Positions 33,605-41,950 of a stretch of 64,000 bases of DNA are shown here, in pieces. The stretch's first letter is position 1. Every line of letters begins with the position of its first letter. Source of the DNA: Gammaproteobacteria bacterium (GTDB lineage: Bacteria > Pseudomonadota > Gammaproteobacteria > Chromatiales > Chromatiaceae); NCBI GenBank assembly GCA_011390365.1, contig JAABSM010000002.1, forward strand, positions 1-64,000, given 5' to 3'. A program made the translations under genes and the position numbers. The notes below the pieces were generated by a model. It saw nothing but the letters and a program-made list of their open reading frames with translations, had not been told where the DNA came from and did not search any database.

Positions 33605-36094
33605 TTACTGGCTGAAGTCGCGGATGCGAACGAAGCGGGTCTCGCCCACGGCATCGTCCAGGCCGTCGTTGTCGGTGACAAGGTAGAGGGCGCCATCGTG
33701 GCCGATGGTCATGCCTTCCACCTTGTCCGGGACCCAGGCGGTGCCGGCGGCGAGGTCGGGCAGCACGTCGCGGACCAGGGTCTTGTTGAACACCGGATAG
33801 GCGGTGCCGGGGTAGCTCAGGCTATCCAGGGAGACATAGTAGACCCGCTTGACCGCGGCCTTGGGGCCTTGCTGATTGTCTCGCTCCAGCACCAGGAAGT
33901 CACGATCGGAGAGGGCGACGATCTCCGAAAGGCCCACCCAGCCGGTATCGGTGGCATCCAGCGGATAGTAGATGAAGTCCCACATTCCGGTGGCCGGGGT
34001 GTACTCGCCGATCTTGACGTAACCGTCGGGATCGTTGTTCCACTCCCGCTGCACCGCCACGTAGACCTTCTCCATGTCACCAGCGCCGACCGAGGCGACC
34101 CCTTCGAAGCCGAAGCGCACCCGGTGGGCCTGGATCGCGGCGGGCAGGGTGATCTCTTCCAGCACGTTGCCGCTCTGATCGGCGCGAATCAGCAGGTTGG
34201 GGGAGTCGTCGCCATTACCCTCGGAGACCAGCCAGAAGCCGCCTTCGGCGCGGGTGGAGATCCCTTCCAGGTCATAGTTGACGGTAGCGCCGCCCTTCAT
34301 CAGCAGGGTCTGGCCGGTGATTACCGCCGGTTCGTCCGAGACATCCACGGTGTAGATCCGCGACTGCTCGTAGAAGCTGTCATGGATGGTGTAGAGGGTG
34401 TCGCTCTGGAACGGATCGGTGGCGAGGCCGGAGAGGGCGCCCCAGCCGATGATGCCGCCGTCGTCGGAGCGGGAGGTGATCTGGGGGTAGTCGGCCTTGT
34501 CGTAGCCATATTCGAAGATGCTGACGATCGAGCGAAAGCCGTCATCGGCGGAATCCTTTTCCGCGGCGACCACCAGCAGGTTGCGCGCGGGGATCGGCAG
34601 GATCCCTTCGGGGCCGACGCCGGTGGCCAGGAATTGATAGTATTCCGGAACCGTGTTGAGTTCACCCTGGAAGACGCCGATGAAGTTGCCCCGCTCGGAG
34701 CCGACGAACAGGAACTCGTTGCCTTGGTAGTTGCCGGCGGCTACCCCTTCCGGCTCGGTGCCCTTGTTGTCTGCTCGGCCCTCCGGATAGTGGCCGTTGA
34801 TGTAGGCGATGTCTTCGATCTGGGTATCGGAGTTGTGGACCAGATTGCCGTTGATGTCGTGGATGGCGTAGCCGCGGCTGCCGCCCTTGTAGTCGCCTTC
34901 GTTGGCGGTCACGATCCAGTTGTCGTAGAGCCAGGTGACCGCATCCGGCTCGGCCGGGACCTGGCTCAGGCTGTCGACCGGGTTGAGCAGGTTGTCGTCG
35001 TCCACATTGACCATGTCGAGGTCGAACTTGCCTGCCGAGAAGTGGCTGACCAGCTGGTTGCTGGCGAGGTCGACCACCGCGATGTGGTTGTTCTCCTGCA
35101 AGGTCACCACCGCCATGTCGTTGCCGTTGATGGCAACGTACTCGGGTTCGGGGTCGCTGGGGCCTTCCTCGGCGATGCCGGTGAGGTCGACCTGAGTGAC
35201 GCTCCAGGATTGGGGGTCTCCATTCAGGGCGATGACCGCGAGATAGCCCGCCGGGCTCTGGGGCAGGGCGCCCATCTTGCCGCCGGCGGTCTCGCAGGCG
35301 TCTTCGTTGTCTTCACCGTGATATTCGTCAAGCTGGTTGCCGTTCTCCAGCACGCAAGCCTCTTCGTCGCGCTCGTTTTCGATCGCCACGGCGGCGTAGC
35401 GACCGCTGGGGGCGACCGCGACCGCGTCCGGCTGACCGCCGAGGTCGATGGCGCGTACCTGGACCGGGTCGTCGACGTCGCTGATGTCGATCACCGCGAG
35501 GGAACCCGCGGGGGCGGAGTAGTTGCCATCTTCGACCACGCCGACCAGCAGGTACTGACCGATGACGCTGACCGAGGTGGGCTCGCCATCCACCGCGAAA
35601 GAGCCCTTCGGCTCGGGAAAACGGGGATCGCTGATATCGATGAACTCGATCCGCTCCATCGGGCTGTTGGAGTAGATCAGGGTGTCGCCGCTATGGTTGA
35701 CGGTTATGATCTCGGCGGAGGTCTGGCTATCCATCTCTTCGTCCGCCGCGAGGTTTCGGTAGACCTTGAAGTCGCTCAGCAGGTTGAAGTAGCGCAGCGG
35801 CTGGGCGGGTTCACCCTGGCCCCCTTGGTCATCATTACCGCCTTGGTCATCATTACCGCCTTGGTCATCATTACCGCCTTGGTCGTCCTGGCCGCCGGTG
35901 TTGTCCTGGCCGCCGGTGTTGTCCTGGCCGCCGGTGTTGTCCTGGCCGCCGGTGTTGTCCTGCGGTTCATCCATGGCTGCCTTGATGGTGTCTACGAGGA
36001 GATCCCCCAGTCCGGCCTGGGCGGGCGCCGCCACGGCGCTCAGGGCGGCGATGGCGGTCGCGAGAAGGGTGCGGTTGAAAGGCTTGGCAAGCAT
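33605..36094 (-). CDS. Secreted phytase/esterase-like beta-propeller protein
   Basis: 829 residues. Signal peptide at about 1-28 (ending APAQAG), then a low-complexity linker (about 43-95) of four DNTGGQ and four DQGGN units, then a beta-propeller of the choice-of-anchor-I kind (YSNSPMERIEFIDISDPRFP, VAPSGRYAAVAIENERDEE, TANEGDYKGGSRGYAI) and a C-terminal phytase-like esterase domain (YDLEGISTRAEGGFWLVSEG, RFGFEGVASVG, VPDKVEGMTIGHDGALYLVTDNDG). It likely hydrolyses phosphate esters outside the inner membrane. RBS aggag. It lies 17 bp after the barrel-protein gene on this strand, so they form an operon. Confidence 0.88.
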   Translation of the reverse strand: MLAKPFNRTLLATAIAALSAVAAPAQAGLGDLLVDTIKAAMDEPQDNTGGQDNTGGQDNTGGQDNTGGQDDQGGNDDQGGNDDQGGNDDQGGQGEPAQPLRYFNLLSDFKVYRNLAADEEMDSQTSAEIITVNHSGDTLIYSNSPMERIEFIDISDPRFPEPKGSFAVDGEPTSVSVIGQYLLVGVVEDGNYSAPAGSLAVIDISDVDDPVQVRAIDLGGQPDAVAVAPSGRYAAVAIENERDEEACVLENGNQLDEYHGEDNEDACETAGGKMGALPQSPAGYLAVIALNGDPQSWSVTQVDLTGIAEEGPSDPEPEYVAINGNDMAVVTLQENNHIAVVDLASNQLVSHFSAGKFDLDMVNVDDDNLLNPVDSLSQVPAEPDAVTWLYDNWIVTANEGDYKGGSRGYAIHDINGNLVHNSDTQIEDIAYINGHYPEGRADNKGTEPEGVAAGNYQGNEFLFVGSERGNFIGVFQGELNTVPEYYQFLATGVGPEGILPIPARNLLVVAAEKDSADDGFRSIVSIFEYGYDKADYPQITSRSDDGGIIGWGALSGLATDPFQSDTLYTIHDSFYEQSRIYTVDVSDEPAVITGQTLLMKGGATVNYDLEGISTRAEGGFWLVSEGNGDDSPNLLIRADQSGNVLEEITLPAAIQAHRVRFGFEGVASVGAGDMEKVYVAVQREWNNDPDGYVKIGEYTPATGMWDFIYYPLDATDTGWVGLSEIVALSDRDFLVLERDNQQGPKAAVKRVYYVSLDSLSYPGTAYPVFNKTLVRDVLPDLAAGTAWVPDKVEGMTIGHDGALYLVTDNDGLDDAVGETRFVRIRDFSQ
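35825..35962. repeat. 18-bp tandem repeats encoding the protein linker
   Basis: Three units ttggtcatcattaccgcc, one hybrid unit, then units ggtgttgtcctggccgcc, all with an 18-bp period and nearly identical within each type. They encode DDQGGN and DNTGGQ hexapeptides. Copy number is likely variable between strains, always in frame. Confidence 0.9.
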
Positions 36095-36111
36095 GCTAGA
36101 ATTCTCCTGGT

Positions 36112-36747
36112 TTAGAAGTAGTAGTTGAGGCCGATGGAGATCAGGTCATGGCTGACTTCATAGTCGCCTTTGATCTCGTAGCGATCCCAATCCAGGCGGA
36201 CGCTGAGATTGTCATTGAACTGGTAGCTCGCGCCGAGGCCGTAGCTGAAGTCGGCGCCGTCGTCGTCGGTGCTGGCCGAGGCGCTGCCGCCGCTGGCCAG
36301 ATCGACGCGCACGTCGGCCTCGCTGTCCCACATGAACAGCCCGGCCTTGGCGTAGACCCGGAAGCCATCGCCGACCGGTGCTCCCGCGACCAGGCCGAGG
36401 TTGAAGCCCCGGCTCTCGATCTCGGTGCTGGCGCGGCCGACGGGGCTTGTGAGGGTGGTATCGGCGGAGACGTCGGCGAGAGAGACGTAGCTCAATTCGG
36501 CGGAGAGATAGTCATTGAGGGCGTAGCCCGCGAAGACCCGCCAACCGAGCCCATTGTCGTCGCTGCTGGTGCTGCCGGCATAACCTTCCGCCGCCAGACT
36601 GGTGTCGATTTCGCCGCTGTCCAGATCCCCCATGCTGCTACCGACGCTTGCCCCGGCATAAGGTCCCTGGGCCTGGACACCCGCGATCGGCGCGGACAGG
36701 ACCAGCGCGGCCATGGATATCCTCAATATATTTCTTGACCTTTGCAT
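36112..36747 (-). CDS. Outer-membrane beta-barrel (OmpA-like) protein
   Basis: 211 residues. Signal peptide ending GVQAQ, then an eight-strand-like barrel: GPYAGASVGSSMGDLD, NGLGWRVFAGYALNDYLSAELSYV, SRGFNLGLVAGAPVGDGFRVYAKAG, FSYGLGASYQFNDNLSVRLDWDRYEI, ending in the classic aromatic LISIGLNYYF. It matches the OmpA-like transmembrane-domain family. ATG 36747 follows aaggag. First gene of an operon with the phytase-like gene; it would supply outer-membrane passage or an adhesin role. Confidence 0.9.
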   Translation of the reverse strand: MQRSRNILRISMAALVLSAPIAGVQAQGPYAGASVGSSMGDLDSGEIDTSLAAEGYAGSTSSDDNGLGWRVFAGYALNDYLSAELSYVSLADVSADTTLTSPVGRASTEIESRGFNLGLVAGAPVGDGFRVYAKAGLFMWDSEADVRVDLASGGSASASTDDDGADFSYGLGASYQFNDNLSVRLDWDRYEIKGDYEVSHDLISIGLNYYF

Positions 36748-36904
36748 AAATGAACTCCTTAAAACTCGATGAAAGCTGACAAGGCGCGGGGCGTGCTGGC
36801 CCGGCGACCGGGGGAAGACGCGGATTCGGGGACTCTAGGGGCGGGGAGTGACAAAACTGTTACAACCAGGCGAATTTTTCTTTACATCTTGCTTGTCGCC
36901 TGGG

Positions 36905-36922
36905 GTGTCATATTCGGATCAT
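36905..36922 (+). promoter_or_regulatory. Weak PHO-box-like site upstream of phoX
   Basis: gtgtcat-attc-ggatcat has two seven-base halves four bases apart, the PhoB half-site layout; the first half fits CTGTCAT at six of seven, the second at four. A minus-strand candidate (36854-36871, ttgtaac-agtt-ttgtcac) points at the barrel operon. Both are below normal confidence and are offered because PhoX genes are commonly PhoB-regulated. The 321-bp divergent region holds no gene. Confidence 0.2.
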
Positions 36923-37068
36923 TGAATTGCAACTTAACTGACAAGATTGGCTGTTATGGTTCTGGCCAGCTTTTCGGTCGCACGCCCGAACTCGCCATGT
37001 TTTCAATGGCAAACGGGGGTGCGGTATTGGTTTGATCATCTCTTTGTCACCTTATCTGGAGTTCTGAA

Positions 37069-38937
37069 ATGAAGAAGTCGATTCTTGCGCTAGCGGTTGC
37101 CGCGATCGCGGGGGCGTCCAATGCCCACGCCATCTCACTGGAGGAGTTGTTGGGGGAGCTGCGTGCCGGCCAGAATGCCGAGCAGCAGGCAGGCCCGGTG
37201 ATCGCGGGCGCGGAAGGCACCATTGAATTCACCGGCGTGGTGGCCCCCGCGACGGATGCCGAAAAGCGGGTGATCCTGAGTTCGCAGTACGCCTTCGTGG
37301 ATGGCAAGCAGACCGAGATCGGTTTTCATACCATCCTGACTGGCGGCGAGCAGCGCGGTGACTGGAAATTTGGTCAGCTGATCGATAGTCAGGGCAACAG
37401 ACTGGTCGATGACGAGGGCAACGACCGGATCTCGGTCTCCAACGACTTCTCCTCCCTGCTCGGCGGTGCCGACAAGAGCGACAACAAGCTGTTCATGGTC
37501 TCCAACTTCGAGAGTCGCCCCGCCGCGATGTACCTGACCGAGCTGCGCCAGGCCGCCAACGGCGAGTTGAGCGCCATTCGCACCCGTCCGCTGGACTTCT
37601 CCCATGTCGCCGGGGGCTGGGTACACTGCGCCGGCAGCGTCACCCCTTGGGATACCCACCTGGGTTCGGAGGAGTATGAGCCGGATCAGCGTCAACGTGA
37701 TCCCGCCACCGGCAGCATCAACAGCTACTACGACGCCATGGGGGATTACTATGGCGGCGATCTGCTGGCCCTGAACCCCTACGACTACGGCTTCAACGTC
37801 GAGGTCGCGGTGGATGACTTCCACAATGCTACCGTCACCAAGCACTACGCCATGGGTCGCGTCGCCATTGAGCTGTCCTACGTGATGCCGAATGAGAAGA
37901 CCGCCTATATCACCGATGACGGCACCAACGTTGGCCTGTTCCGCTTCGAGGCCGACAACCCCGGCGACCTCAGCTCGGGCCGCCTCTATGCCGCGGTCTA
38001 TCAGGAGACCAGCACCGAAGGGATGGGCAGCGCCAATCTCGACTGGGTCGACATGGGTCATGCCACCAATGCCCAGGTCAAGGCGTTGATCGACTCGGGG
38101 ACTACTTTCAATGACATCTTCGATCGTCAGGAGCCCGCCGAGGGCGGTGGTTGCGCCGCCGGTTACACCGAGGTCAACCACACCTACGGTCACGAGTGCC
38201 TGATGCTCAAGCCCGGCATGGAGGTTGCAGCCTCCCGTCTTGAGACCCGCCGTTACGCCGCCATGCTCGGCGGTACCACCGAGTGGCGCAAGATGGAGGG
38301 CATCACCTTTGATCCGGATCACAACCGCCTCTATCTCGCTATGTCCGAGATCGCCCGCGGCATGGAAAACAACATGAAGAACGGCTCGCCCAACGCTAGC
38401 TATGACGTCGGCGGGCACAATCACATCAACGTGCGCTACAACAATTGCGGCGGCGTCTACGCCATGGATGTGGATGCCAACTACAAGGCGACCAATATCT
38501 ACGGCCTGATCGCCGGTATCCCGACCCAGGCCTACGATGCCGAAAGCAGCGTTCCCGCCTATGATGAGAATGGCCCCTACGCCGCCAACAAATGCCACCT
38601 CGACGGTCTGGCGAACCCGGATAACATTACCTATATGCCGGGTTACAACACCGTCATCATCGGTGAGGATACCGGTTCGGGTCACCAGAATGACATCATC
38701 TGGTCCTACAACCTTGATACCCAGGCCCTGACCCGCATTCAGACCACCCCCTACGGGTCCGAGACCACCTCGCCCTACTTCTATCCCAACATCAATGGCT
38801 ACGCCTATCTGATATCGGTGGTGCAGCATCCGTATGGCGAGTCCGATTCCGACAAGGCCGGCGAAATGGCGGATCCGGTTGGTGCGGCCATGGGCGTGAC
38901 CGGCTATATCGGCCCGTTTCCCGCGATGGGGGAGTGA
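37069..38937 (+). CDS. PhoX-family alkaline phosphatase (DUF839)
   Basis: 622 residues with a Sec-type signal peptide (MKKSILALAVAAIAGASNAHA). PhoX enzymes are Ca/Fe-dependent beta-propeller phosphomonoesterases used under phosphate starvation. Family segments: HVAGGWVHCAGSVTPWDTHLGSEEYEPD (split here as GGWVHCAGSVTPW and HLGSEEYEPD), KHYAMGRVAIE, AYITDDGTNVGLFRFEAD, RRYAAMLGGTTEWRKMEG and NPDNITYMPGYNTVIIGED. Canonical PhoX is exported by Tat with a twin-arginine signal because its cofactors load in the cytoplasm; no RR motif is visible, so this belongs to a divergent, possibly Sec-exported, branch. Confidence 0.88.
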   Translation: MKKSILALAVAAIAGASNAHAISLEELLGELRAGQNAEQQAGPVIAGAEGTIEFTGVVAPATDAEKRVILSSQYAFVDGKQTEIGFHTILTGGEQRGDWKFGQLIDSQGNRLVDDEGNDRISVSNDFSSLLGGADKSDNKLFMVSNFESRPAAMYLTELRQAANGELSAIRTRPLDFSHVAGGWVHCAGSVTPWDTHLGSEEYEPDQRQRDPATGSINSYYDAMGDYYGGDLLALNPYDYGFNVEVAVDDFHNATVTKHYAMGRVAIELSYVMPNEKTAYITDDGTNVGLFRFEADNPGDLSSGRLYAAVYQETSTEGMGSANLDWVDMGHATNAQVKALIDSGTTFNDIFDRQEPAEGGGCAAGYTEVNHTYGHECLMLKPGMEVAASRLETRRYAAMLGGTTEWRKMEGITFDPDHNRLYLAMSEIARGMENNMKNGSPNASYDVGGHNHINVRYNNCGGVYAMDVDANYKATNIYGLIAGIPTQAYDAESSVPAYDENGPYAANKCHLDGLANPDNITYMPGYNTVIIGEDTGSGHQNDIIWSYNLDTQALTRIQTTPYGSETTSPYFYPNINGYAYLISVVQHPYGESDSDKAGEMADPVGAAMGVTGYIGPFPAMGE

Positions 38938-38955
38938 TCGAGAGCGGTCCGTCGT

Positions 38956-38985
38956 CCGCCGCCGCCTTCCTTCAGGCGGCGGCGG
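38956..38985. repeat. GC hairpin after phoX
   Basis: ccgccgccgcct (38956-38967) pairs perfectly with aggcggcggcgg (38974-38985) around tccttc. There is no T tract; it may stabilise the mRNA end ahead of the terminator. Confidence 0.6.
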
Positions 38986-39034
38986 GGTCTCCTTGCCGAG
39001 AAGCGGGGGGATGACCGGCCCCCATGGTTTATTT

Positions 39035-39080
39035 GGCCCCCTCTCCGCCTGGCCCCCCTCGGTGGAGAGGGGGCCTTTTT
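39035..39080 (+). terminator. Rho-independent terminator after phoX
   Basis: The arms ggccccctctcc (39035-39046) and ggagagggggcc (39064-39075) are followed by T5. It ends phoX about 100 bp downstream of its stop and lies just before the di-heme protein gene. Confidence 0.75.
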
Positions 39081-39117
39081 CCCTTGCCATTGCAATCGCC
39101 AACTGTAATTCGTGCAA

Positions 39118-40890
39118 ATGAAAATCACCACCAAAATCACTACTCTTGCCTTGTTACTCTGTTTTAGTCCCGTCATCAGCGGCGGCGTGCTGTTGGGGCC
39201 TGACCCAACCCAGAGCGAGCCGCGCGAGCCAACCCGATACTCCGCGTTCGGCGGGAGTTATACCCTCACCGAGATCCTCTTCAAGGACTTCTTGTCCGAA
39301 ACGCAAGACCTTAAAACCAAGACCCTCTCCAATGAGGCGGCCTACATCCCTCCCCAGTGCTACACCGAGACCATTGATGAACAAGGGGCGGTACACAACC
39401 CCTGTTTCAGTTGCCACACCCAGGCCCGCCGGCCCAACTATTTCAACGACGAGGACCTGCAACACTCCTACAGCTTTCCGTTTTACGCCGAGACCAATCG
39501 CTGGACCAATCTGTTCGTGGACCGGCGCGACCAGGTCGCCGCCATCGGCGACGCAGAGATCCTCGACTATATCCGCCGAGACAACTATTTGAACGAAGAG
39601 GGGGAGATCATCCTGGCGAAAAGGCTCGCCGAGGTCCCGGCCGCCTGGGATTACGATGAAGACGGACGCTGGGATGGATATGTTCCGGACGCCTGGTTCA
39701 GTTTTGACGAACAGGGGTTCGATCGCGGCCCTGGCGGCGACTACTCCGGCTGGGTAGCCTTCGCCTACTACCCCTTTCTCGGGACCTTCTGGCCCACCAA
39801 CGGTTCGACCGATGATGTCCTGATTCGCCTGCCCGAGGCGTTTCGTCAGGATGCCGCCGGCGCCTTTGATGCGCGGATCTACAAAATCAATCTCGCGATT
39901 ATCGAGTCCCTGATCAAGGAGCAGGACATAGGGATCGAGCCGATCGAAGAATCCCTGCTGGGCGGGGTCGACATCGACAAGAACGGAGAGATCGGTAGCG
40001 CGGAGCGGGTTGCCTATGCCTGGAATCCCGCCCAGGGCGAGTACATGTGGGCGGTGGGCAAGGCGAATGCGGAGCAACAGGCGGGCCGGATCGTGCTCTC
40101 CGCCGGACTCTATCCCAGGGGTACGGAGTTTCTGCACTCGGTACGCTATATCGATCTCAATGACGCTGGCGACAACCTCCTCGCGCCGCGCATGAAGGAG
40201 TTGCGCTATGCCCGCAAGACCCACCAACTCAAGTATTACGAACTGCAAATCGCGGCGGACCGGGAGTTCAAGGAGAATCATGACTTTCCCGACCGGCTGC
40301 GCCAGATACGCGGTGACATGGAGAAGGGGGTGGACAATGGTCTGGGCTGGAATTACGCCGCCTTCATCGAGGACCCCGCCGGCGATTTGCGACCCCAGAC
40401 CTACGAAGAGCTGACCTTCTGCGTCGGCTGCCACGGCGGCATGGGAGCAACCCGGGACACCATCTTCAGCTTTCATCGCAAATTCGATCACAACGCCCAC
40501 GCCCAGGGCTGGTATCACTGGAGCCAGAAGGGGCTGAAAGGGGTTCCCGAGCGGATCCGCTCCGATGGCGAGCCGGAATACAGCTACTACCTTCGGCACA
40601 ACGGCGCGGGCGACGAGTTTCGCGGTAACCGAGAGGTATGGCAACGCTTCTACGATGACGAGGGCGGACTAAAGGCGGAGATGATCAATGCCCTCCGCGA
40701 TGACATCAGCACCCTCCTTTTTGCATCCCGGGAAAGGGCGCTGAAGCTCAACAAGGCCTACCGCGTCATCGTCATGGAGCAGAGTTTCGCCCAGGGGCGG
40801 GATGCCACGGTCGAACCCGTCGCCAATGTCCACCGCCAGGTGGATGGAAGGGTGGAGACCGGTGTGGAAGAGTCATTGCTCGGCTATTGA
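39118..40890 (+). CDS. Periplasmic di-heme c-type cytochrome-like protein
   Basis: 590 residues. ATG 39118 is preferred over GTG 39112; the ribosome site is poor. Signal peptide at about 1-22 (LALLLCFSPVISGG). Two c-heme motifs, CFSCH (in NPCFSCHTQ, near residue 98) and CVGCH (in FCVGCHGGMG, near 442), are far apart. Between them is a large domain with an EF-hand-like DIDKNGEIGSAER and a DYDEDGRWDGYVPD, both possible Ca sites. I know of uncharacterised proteins of this form but no assigned function. It may be an electron-transfer partner or oxidoreductase; context (after PhoX) does not decide. Confidence 0.8.
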   Translation: MKITTKITTLALLLCFSPVISGGVLLGPDPTQSEPREPTRYSAFGGSYTLTEILFKDFLSETQDLKTKTLSNEAAYIPPQCYTETIDEQGAVHNPCFSCHTQARRPNYFNDEDLQHSYSFPFYAETNRWTNLFVDRRDQVAAIGDAEILDYIRRDNYLNEEGEIILAKRLAEVPAAWDYDEDGRWDGYVPDAWFSFDEQGFDRGPGGDYSGWVAFAYYPFLGTFWPTNGSTDDVLIRLPEAFRQDAAGAFDARIYKINLAIIESLIKEQDIGIEPIEESLLGGVDIDKNGEIGSAERVAYAWNPAQGEYMWAVGKANAEQQAGRIVLSAGLYPRGTEFLHSVRYIDLNDAGDNLLAPRMKELRYARKTHQLKYYELQIAADREFKENHDFPDRLRQIRGDMEKGVDNGLGWNYAAFIEDPAGDLRPQTYEELTFCVGCHGGMGATRDTIFSFHRKFDHNAHAQGWYHWSQKGLKGVPERIRSDGEPEYSYYLRHNGAGDEFRGNREVWQRFYDDEGGLKAEMINALRDDISTLLFASRERALKLNKAYRVIVMEQSFAQGRDATVEPVANVHRQVDGRVETGVEESLLGY

Positions 40891-40931
40891 GGGCGCCGCT
40901 GGCGCCTTGAAATTGGCCCCTGATCCGGGGC

Positions 40932-41786
40932 TCAGTCGTATCCTTGCAGTGTCTGATCGTAATCCTCGAAGCCGACGATGCCCCGCAGTTCGGCGAAGTC
41001 GAGCATGCGCGGCGGCGTCTCGCCCCGTTTCAGGGCCTCCAGGCCGTCGAGCATGGCGCGCATGGCGCTGCTCAGCAGGGTCAGGGGATAGGCGGCGATC
41101 TTGAAGCCGATGGCTTCCAGCTCCGCGGGCGGCAGCAGGGGCGTGTCGCCCTGTTCGAGCATGTTGGCCATCTTGGGGCCGGGCAGGGCGGCGCAGAGTT
41201 GCTCCATCTCCCGGCGGCTGCGCGGCGCTTCCGGAAAGAGGATATCCGCCCCCAGGTCGGCGAAGATCCGACAGCGCTCGATGGTTTCGTCGATGCCGTG
41301 GCCGTGCAGGGCGTCGCTGCGCGCCATGATCAGGATATCACTGCCCGCCTCCCGTTCATCTACGGCGGCGCGGATGCGGCGTATCGCCTCCCGTCGATCC
41401 ACTACACGCTTGCCCCGGGTATGACCGCAACGCTTGGGGCTCTCCTGATCCTCGATCATGATGCAGGCGAAGCCGGCGGCGGCGTAGCCGGCCACGGTGC
41501 GGCGCACGTTGAGGGGGTTGCCATAGCCGGTGTCGCCGTCGCCGAGCACCGGGATCTTCACCGCCTGCCGGATGTTGCGCCCCTGGTCGAGCATCTCGCC
41601 GTAGGAGATCAGACCGGTATCGGGCAGCCCCAGGCGGGCGGCGGAGACGGCGAAGCCGCTCATGAAGGTGAGGGGAAAGCCCGCCTGCTCGATAAGGCGG
41701 GCGCTGAGGGCGTCGAAGCAGCAGGGCATGGTGAGGATCCCTGGCTGCTCCAGCAGTTGGCGCAATTGTTGGGCGGGGGAGCTCAC
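40932..41786 (-). CDS. Isocitrate lyase/PEP mutase family protein (oxaloacetate decarboxylase-like)
   Basis: 284 residues from GTG 41786. A TIM-barrel enzyme of the ICL/PEPM superfamily: FDALSARLIEQAGFPLTFMSGFAVSA, the metal-binding DGDTGYGNPLNV, GFACIMIEDQESPKRCGHTRGK, and IMARSDA. The length and C-terminus fit the PA4872-like oxaloacetate decarboxylase or carboxyphosphonoenolpyruvate mutase-like subgroups rather than methylisocitrate lyase (no prp genes nearby). It has its own promoter region, occupied by a CACAGAG element; it converges with the di-heme gene. Confidence 0.88.
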   Translation of the reverse strand: MSSPAQQLRQLLEQPGILTMPCCFDALSARLIEQAGFPLTFMSGFAVSAARLGLPDTGLISYGEMLDQGRNIRQAVKIPVLGDGDTGYGNPLNVRRTVAGYAAAGFACIMIEDQESPKRCGHTRGKRVVDRREAIRRIRAAVDEREAGSDILIMARSDALHGHGIDETIERCRIFADLGADILFPEAPRSRREMEQLCAALPGPKMANMLEQGDTPLLPPAELEAIGFKIAAYPLTLLSSAMRAMLDGLEALKRGETPPRMLDFAELRGIVGFEDYDQTLQGYD

Positions 41787-41800
41787 ACTGGGAAAGAGTC

Positions 41801-41931
41801 AGCCACGGAGACACAGGGCGCACGGAGTCCATGCAATGGGCTATAGCCATATCTCTGGCAACCATAAGGCTGGCTTGAGGGGGCTGAGTCACTCACTGTC
41901 GGTCTCTGTGATCTCTGTGCCTCTGTGGCTT
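41801..41931. repeat. CACAGAG inverted element
   Basis: The left arm (41801-41827: agccacggag, acacaggg, cgcacggag) faces the right arm (41902-41931: gtctctgtg, atctctgtg, cctctgtggct) with about 75 bp between. It separates cysZ (ends 41951) from the start of the PEP-mutase-family gene. Confidence 0.75.
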
Positions 41932-41950
41932 TAATCGCCGAATTCAGGAT

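Noticed and set aside
33599-36115. 838-codon plus-strand frame
   Set aside because: Mirror of the phytase-like gene; Val/Asp/Gly-rich composition typical of antisense frames in GC-rich DNA.
37135-39117. 660-codon minus-strand frame
   Set aside because: Antisense of phoX with no recognisable protein features.
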